A DNA stretch of 17,508 nt from Prolixibacteraceae bacterium (GTDB taxonomy: Bacteria; Bacteroidota; Bacteroidia; Bacteroidales; Prolixibacteraceae): assembly GCA_027451165.1 (NCBI GenBank), contig DAIDJX010000031.1, forward strand, positions 1 to 17,508, given 5' to 3'. Each line of letters opens with the position of its first letter. The stretch's first letter is position 1. Shown in pieces: positions 14,566 to 17,508 of this stretch. The position numbers and the translations under genes were made by a program. A model generated the notes under the pieces. That model did not search any database. It was not told the DNA's origin and was given only the letters and a program-made list of their open reading frames with translations.

Positions 14566-14607
14566 GCAGGTAGAAATATTTATTTTAACAATTCAAATTA
14601 TTAGCAT

Positions 14608-15435
14608 ATGTCATTTACAACTGCAGATGTAGTAAAACTGCGCAAATCAACCGGCGCCGGCATGATGGATTGCAAAAATGCCTTAACGGAAGCCGATGGC
14701 GATTTCGACAGGGCTGTTGAAATTATCCGTGAGCGGGGCAAACTTGTTGCCAGCAAACGTGCCGACCGGGACGCCACAGAAGGGGCCGTTCTGGCTAAGG
14801 TGACGGCCGACCATAAATTCGGCGCCATTGTCGTTCTGAATTGTGAGACCGACTTTGTAGCCAAAAATGAGAAATTCATTGCATTCACCACCCAGATTCT
14901 GGACGCAGCGCTTGCCAACAAGCCAGCTGACCTGAATGAACTGAAAGCCATCGTCCTCGACGGAAGAAGCATTGGCGAACAGGTAACGGAACAGGTTGGT
15001 ATCATTGGTGAAAAGCTTGATTTGTCTTTTTATGGAAAAGTAGAGGCTGAAACTGTTGTACCTTACATCCATCCGGGAAATAAACTGGCCACCATTGTTG
15101 GTTTCAATAAAGCAGGTATCGATGTTCAGCTGGGCAAAGACGTGGCCATGCAAGTGGCTGCCATGAGCCCGGTTGCCGTTAACCGTGAGTCGATTCCCCA
15201 GCAGGTCATTGATAAAGAAATGGAAATTGCGAGGGAAAAATTCAGACTGGAAGGCAAGGCAGAAGCCATGCTTGATAAAATCGCCATGGGCGCCGTTCAG
15301 AAATGGTTCTCCGAAGCAGCCCTTCTGGAGCAAACCTTCGTGAAAGATGGCAAAATATCAGTGAAACAGTACATTAACCAGAACGACAAGAACCTTGACG
15401 TGACTGGTTTTGAAAGATATGCGCTGGATGCATAA
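14608..15435 (+). CDS. tsf: Translation elongation factor Ts
   Basis: A 275-residue cytoplasmic factor that exchanges GDP for GTP on EF-Tu. The N-terminal UBA-like domain (5-43) shows VVKLRKSTGAGMMDCKNAL, and the core has the NCETDFVAKNEKF motif (78-90), whose TDFVA contacts EF-Tu. The second core subdomain (about 145-270) contains PYIHPGNKLATIVGF and a C-terminal helix pair. The length fits Bacteroidia forms. It pairs with rpsB upstream (42 bases) and ends 21 bases before an intrinsic terminator, so pyrH is probably not normally read from the same message. Confidence 0.97.
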   Translation: MSFTTADVVKLRKSTGAGMMDCKNALTEADGDFDRAVEIIRERGKLVASKRADRDATEGAVLAKVTADHKFGAIVVLNCETDFVAKNEKFIAFTTQILDAALANKPADLNELKAIVLDGRSIGEQVTEQVGIIGEKLDLSFYGKVEAETVVPYIHPGNKLATIVGFNKAGIDVQLGKDVAMQVAAMSPVAVNRESIPQQVIDKEMEIAREKFRLEGKAEAMLDKIAMGAVQKWFSEAALLEQTFVKDGKISVKQYINQNDKNLDVTGFERYALDA

Positions 15436-15456
15436 TCTAATCTTGAAAAAACAAGG

Positions 15457-15493
15457 CAAAGGCTTCCTGATTCAGGGAGCCTTTGTTATTTTT
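15457..15493 (+). terminator. Intrinsic terminator after tsf
   Basis: CAAAGGCTTCCTGA pairs with TCAGGGAGCCTTTG (14 bp, one U-G pair), followed by TTATTTTT. It closes the rpsB-tsf transcript. Its T-run also forms the -7-like box TATTTTTG (15487-15494). Confidence 0.9.
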
Positions 15494-15494
15494 G
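15487..15494 (+). promoter_or_regulatory. Candidate pyrH -7 box inside the terminator tail
   Basis: TATTTTTG matches TAnnTTTG and lies 17 bases before the pyrH ATG. No TTTG is present about 19 bases upstream, where the terminator stem lies, so support is weak. Confidence 0.28.
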
Positions 15495-15511
15495 GAGAAA
15501 ATTGAAAGGTT

Positions 15512-16225
15512 ATGGCACCGTACAAACGTATTTTATTGAAACTAAGCGGGGAATCGCTGATGGGAGAACAGCAGTACGGAATTGATCCCGCACGGTTGCA
15601 GGATTATGCTGAGGATATAAAAAGCATCCTGCAGGAAGGTGTTGAGGTGGCAGTGGTCATTGGCGGAGGAAATATTTTCCGGGGGATGAGCGGAACCGGT
15701 AAGGGCTTCGACAGGGTCACCGGGGATCAGATGGGGATGCTGGCTACCGTCATCAACAGCCTTGCCTTGCAATCAGCCCTGACCAACAACGGCGCCAAAT
15801 CGAGAGTCTTTACTTCCATCCGGATGGAACCGGTTGGGGAATACTACAGCAGGGATAAAGCGGTCGAAGCCCTGACAAATGGAGAAGTAGCCATTATCGC
15901 AGGCGGTACCGGAAACCCCTTCTTCACTACCGATTCAGCGAGCGCCCTCCGGGGGGTGGAGATCGGCGCAGATGTTCTCCTCAAGGGAACCCGTGTCGAC
16001 GGGATTTATACTGCCGACCCGGAAAAGGATCCTTCTGCTGTTAAATATGAATCTATTTCCTTTGATGAGGCTTATTCCCGTGGTTTGAAGATCATGGATC
16101 TTACCGCACTTACGCTTTGCCGGGAAAATAACCTCAATATTGTCGTATTCAACATGGACAGGAAGGGGAATCTTGTCAAAGTACTCCAAAACGAAAAAAT
16201 CGGGACCCTGGTATACAAAGGATAA
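15512..16225 (+). CDS. pyrH: UMP kinase
   Basis: A 237-residue amino-acid-kinase-fold enzyme that phosphorylates UMP to UDP in pyrimidine nucleotide synthesis; bacterial forms are hexamers activated by GTP and inhibited by UTP. Visible motifs are ILLKLSGESLMG (7-18) for phosphate binding, VVIGGGNIFRG (48-58), GDQMGMLATVIN (71-82), GGTGNPFFTTDSASALR (131-147), and LLKGTRVDGIYTADP (156-170). It lies between the tsf terminator and frr, the common rpsB-tsf-pyrH-frr order. The start ATG is preceded by GAAAGGTT, a weak ribosome site. Confidence 0.97.
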   Translation: MAPYKRILLKLSGESLMGEQQYGIDPARLQDYAEDIKSILQEGVEVAVVIGGGNIFRGMSGTGKGFDRVTGDQMGMLATVINSLALQSALTNNGAKSRVFTSIRMEPVGEYYSRDKAVEALTNGEVAIIAGGTGNPFFTTDSASALRGVEIGADVLLKGTRVDGIYTADPEKDPSAVKYESISFDEAYSRGLKIMDLTALTLCRENNLNIVVFNMDRKGNLVKVLQNEKIGTLVYKG

Positions 16226-16257
16226 ATTTTAACACATTTTTTCATTTTAATTTTTTT

Positions 16258-16265
16258 TATATTTG
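16258..16265 (+). promoter_or_regulatory. Candidate -7 box for frr
   Basis: TATATTTG, a full TAnnTTTG match, lies 28 bases before the frr ATG in a very AT-rich spacer. The region about 19 bases upstream is T-rich but has no exact TTTG. It may give frr its own start in addition to readthrough from pyrH. Confidence 0.42.
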
Positions 16266-16293
16266 CTGCCGGTCTAAACTGTTTAAGGAAATC

Positions 16294-16863
16294 ATGATTC
16301 TGAACGAGGAAGCGCAATTTGTCCTGGATCACTGCCTGGAAAAAATGGAGATGACCATTGCTCATCTCGAAAAAGAGTTGCTCCACATCAGGGCCGGAAA
16401 GGCAAATCCTGCCATGGTTGATGCGGTGCATGTCGATTATTACGGCAGCATGGTTCCCATCAGCCAGGTTTCCAACATCAGCACGCCTGATCCCAGAACC
16501 ATTGCCATCCAACCCTGGGAGAAAAAATTGATCCCGGTGATTGAAAAGGCCATCATGGCTGCGAACCTGGGCTTCAATCCCGACAACAACGGGGAGGTGA
16601 TCAGGATAAATATACCTCCGCTTACGGAGGAAAGAAGGAAAAATCTGGTAAAATCGGCCAATAAGGAAGGGGAAAATGCGAGGGTTAGCATCCGTACTGC
16701 AAGGAAGGAAAGCAATGAAAGCCTGAAGAAATTGCAGAAAACCGGCCTTCCGGAGGATATGGAAAAATTTGCTGAAGAAAAAGTTCAGAAATTTACTGAT
16801 GATTTTGTAAAAAAAATTGATATCTTAGTGGCTGCTAAGGAAAAAGACATTATGACGATATAA
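16294..16863 (+). CDS. frr: Ribosome recycling factor
   Basis: A 189-residue factor that, with EF-G, splits post-termination ribosomes. The family pattern is clear: LEKELLHIRAGKANPAMVDAV (about 25-45), YYGSMVPISQVSNIS, DPRTIAIQPWEK, IRINIPPLTEERRKNLVK (about 107-124), and a long C-terminal helix (about 150-186). Length is as expected (E. coli 185). It follows pyrH by 68 bases and is followed by a good terminator, so it closes the cluster. Confidence 0.98.
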   Translation: MILNEEAQFVLDHCLEKMEMTIAHLEKELLHIRAGKANPAMVDAVHVDYYGSMVPISQVSNISTPDPRTIAIQPWEKKLIPVIEKAIMAANLGFNPDNNGEVIRINIPPLTEERRKNLVKSANKEGENARVSIRTARKESNESLKKLQKTGLPEDMEKFAEEKVQKFTDDFVKKIDILVAAKEKDIMTI

Positions 16864-16914
16864 TTTTCTAGTTTTCTGTTTTCTGAACATTGTTTAATTG
16901 TTTTCATGGCTTTG

Positions 16915-16948
16915 AGGCAGCTTTCATCTGAGGGCTGCCTTTTTTTTT
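16915..16948 (+). terminator. Intrinsic terminator after frr
   Basis: AGGCAGC (16915-16921) pairs with GCTGCCT (16934-16940), followed by a run of eight T. It lies 51 bases after the frr stop. The minus-strand gene ends at 16953, but the hairpin has no T-run in that direction. Confidence 0.88.
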
Positions 16949-16952
16949 CTGA

Positions 16953-17508
16953 TCACTGCTCATCCTGGTTTTTCAGCCGGTACAGGGAGCAAAAAGCGTT
17001 GGACTTTTCTGCAAAATAATTTTTGTCTAAAACTCTGGAAACACACTCCGGAATAACGGATTTATCCCCGTTTTTTGCATTGATCACCAAAATAAAGGGA
17101 ATGGGTGTGAAGGTATAATTCCGGGTTTGCAGGGCAAACCATCCGGAGGTATCCACATGAAGGTATTGATCACACGGAATATTCCTGTTCTCCGACCGCT
17201 GTTCGATCAGTATACTGCCCTGGTAATAACCGGTATGACATATCACCGGAAACCATGATAAAGCAGATTCATAATTTTCAAGCAGGGCAAGAGGCTTTTC
17301 TGTGCCTGCATATCCTGAAAGATGCAGATATACCCACTTTTCATTGTAATTCAGGGGAAGAACAAGACTGCCTGACGGAATATCCTTCACCGCTTCCTTT
17401 AATGCCACGACATCCTCTGAATAGCCCTCCAACGTGTAATTGTACATTCTGGTAAAGGAAATATGGAATACCAGGATGATGATGGCTGCTGTAGTATGTA
17501 CCCAACCA
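16953..17508 (-). CDS. Unrecognised membrane protein, C-terminal part (5' end outside window)
   Basis: An ATG at 17447 would give 164 residues, but the frame is open back to the window edge, and the residues before that ATG (GWVHTTAAIIILVFHISF) form a hydrophobic helix. The real start is therefore beyond base 17508. What is seen is the last membrane helix followed by about 160 soluble residues, probably on the outer face. The visible part has features such as SGSLVLPLNYNEKWVYLHLSGY near its start and four cysteines, with no motif I can assign. Large multi-pass proteins of the glycosyltransferase-39 or O-antigen type often end like this, but that is a guess. It converges on frr. Confidence 0.65.
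   Translation of the reverse strand, partial: GWVHTTAAIIILVFHISFTRMYNYTLEGYSEDVVALKEAVKDIPSGSLVLPLNYNEKWVYLHLSGYAGTEKPLALLENYESALSWFPVICHTGYYQGSILIEQRSENRNIPCDQYLHVDTSGWFALQTRNYTFTPIPFILVINAKNGDKSVIPECVSRVLDKNYFAEKSNAFCSLYRLKNQDEQ

Noticed and set aside
14683..15333. A 216-residue minus-strand frame opposite tsf
   Set aside because: It is antisense to a secure elongation factor gene and has no recognisable domain.
1..17508. CRISPR array, tRNA/rRNA genes, insertion sequences or prophage
   Set aside because: No regularly spaced repeats, cloverleaf-like sequence, transposase motif or phage gene was seen on either strand.

Overview
The window looks like a chromosomal segment of a member of the Bacteroidota, most likely the Bacteroidales/Marinilabiliales side. 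The evidence is a single-chain SecDF, a DUF3098 protein between FtsX and UppP, a LytS/LytTR two-component pair, very Bacteroides-like QueA, L13 and malate dehydrogenase sequences, mostly poor Shine-Dalgarno signals, and several promoters of the Bacteroidota TTTG / TAnnTTTG type. This assignment rests on reading the proteins and was not checked by a search. Almost everything is housekeeping. I see no CRISPR array, phage, transposase, tRNA or rRNA.

Layout. (1) 1-2243 (+): the C-terminal part of a LiaF-like membrane sensor, a LytS-type histidine kinase and a LytTR response regulator, read as one operon. (2) 2244-2570: a non-coding stretch with two GC-rich inverted repeats of dispersed-repeat type and a promoter. 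(3) 2571-7528 (+): malate dehydrogenase, a small retropepsin-like aspartic protease, an unrecognised membrane-anchored protein with its own good promoter, and the 1000-residue SecDF. A bidirectional terminator closes the block. (4) 12368-7605 (-): ftsX, DUF3098, uppP, truB, queA and a zinc-ribbon methyltransferase, probably one long transcription unit joining cell-wall and division genes with tRNA modification. (5) 12369-12679: a divergent intergenic region with a cluster of palindromes, a strong rplM promoter lying inside an inverted repeat, and a leader of about 140 nt. (6) 12680-16863 (+): rplM, rpsI, rpsB, tsf, a terminator, pyrH, frr and a terminator, i.e. ribosome assembly, elongation, recycling and UMP kinase. 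(7) 16953-17508 (-): the C-terminal end of a membrane protein that continues past the window.

How the genes fit together. The left block senses the envelope (LiaF-like protein plus kinase and regulator) and exports proteins (SecDF). The minus-strand block serves division (FtsX), recycling of the undecaprenyl carrier (UppP) and tRNA modification (TruB, QueA). The right block is the conserved ribosomal-protein and translation-factor cluster.

I found no convincing new biological system. The points most worth a second look are non-coding: the bulged hairpin after the response regulator, the 41-bp imperfect palindrome between rpsI and rpsB, the AGATA/TATCT palindromes and promoter-spanning inverted repeat before rplM, and the rplM leader. 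Among proteins, the unrecognised gene before secDF, the retropepsin-like protein after mdh and the long charged tail on ribosomal protein S2 stand out. Three start choices matter: mdh at ATG 2571, truB at ATG 10308, and non-ATG starts at 4044 (TTG), 8489 (GTG) and 12680 (GTG).
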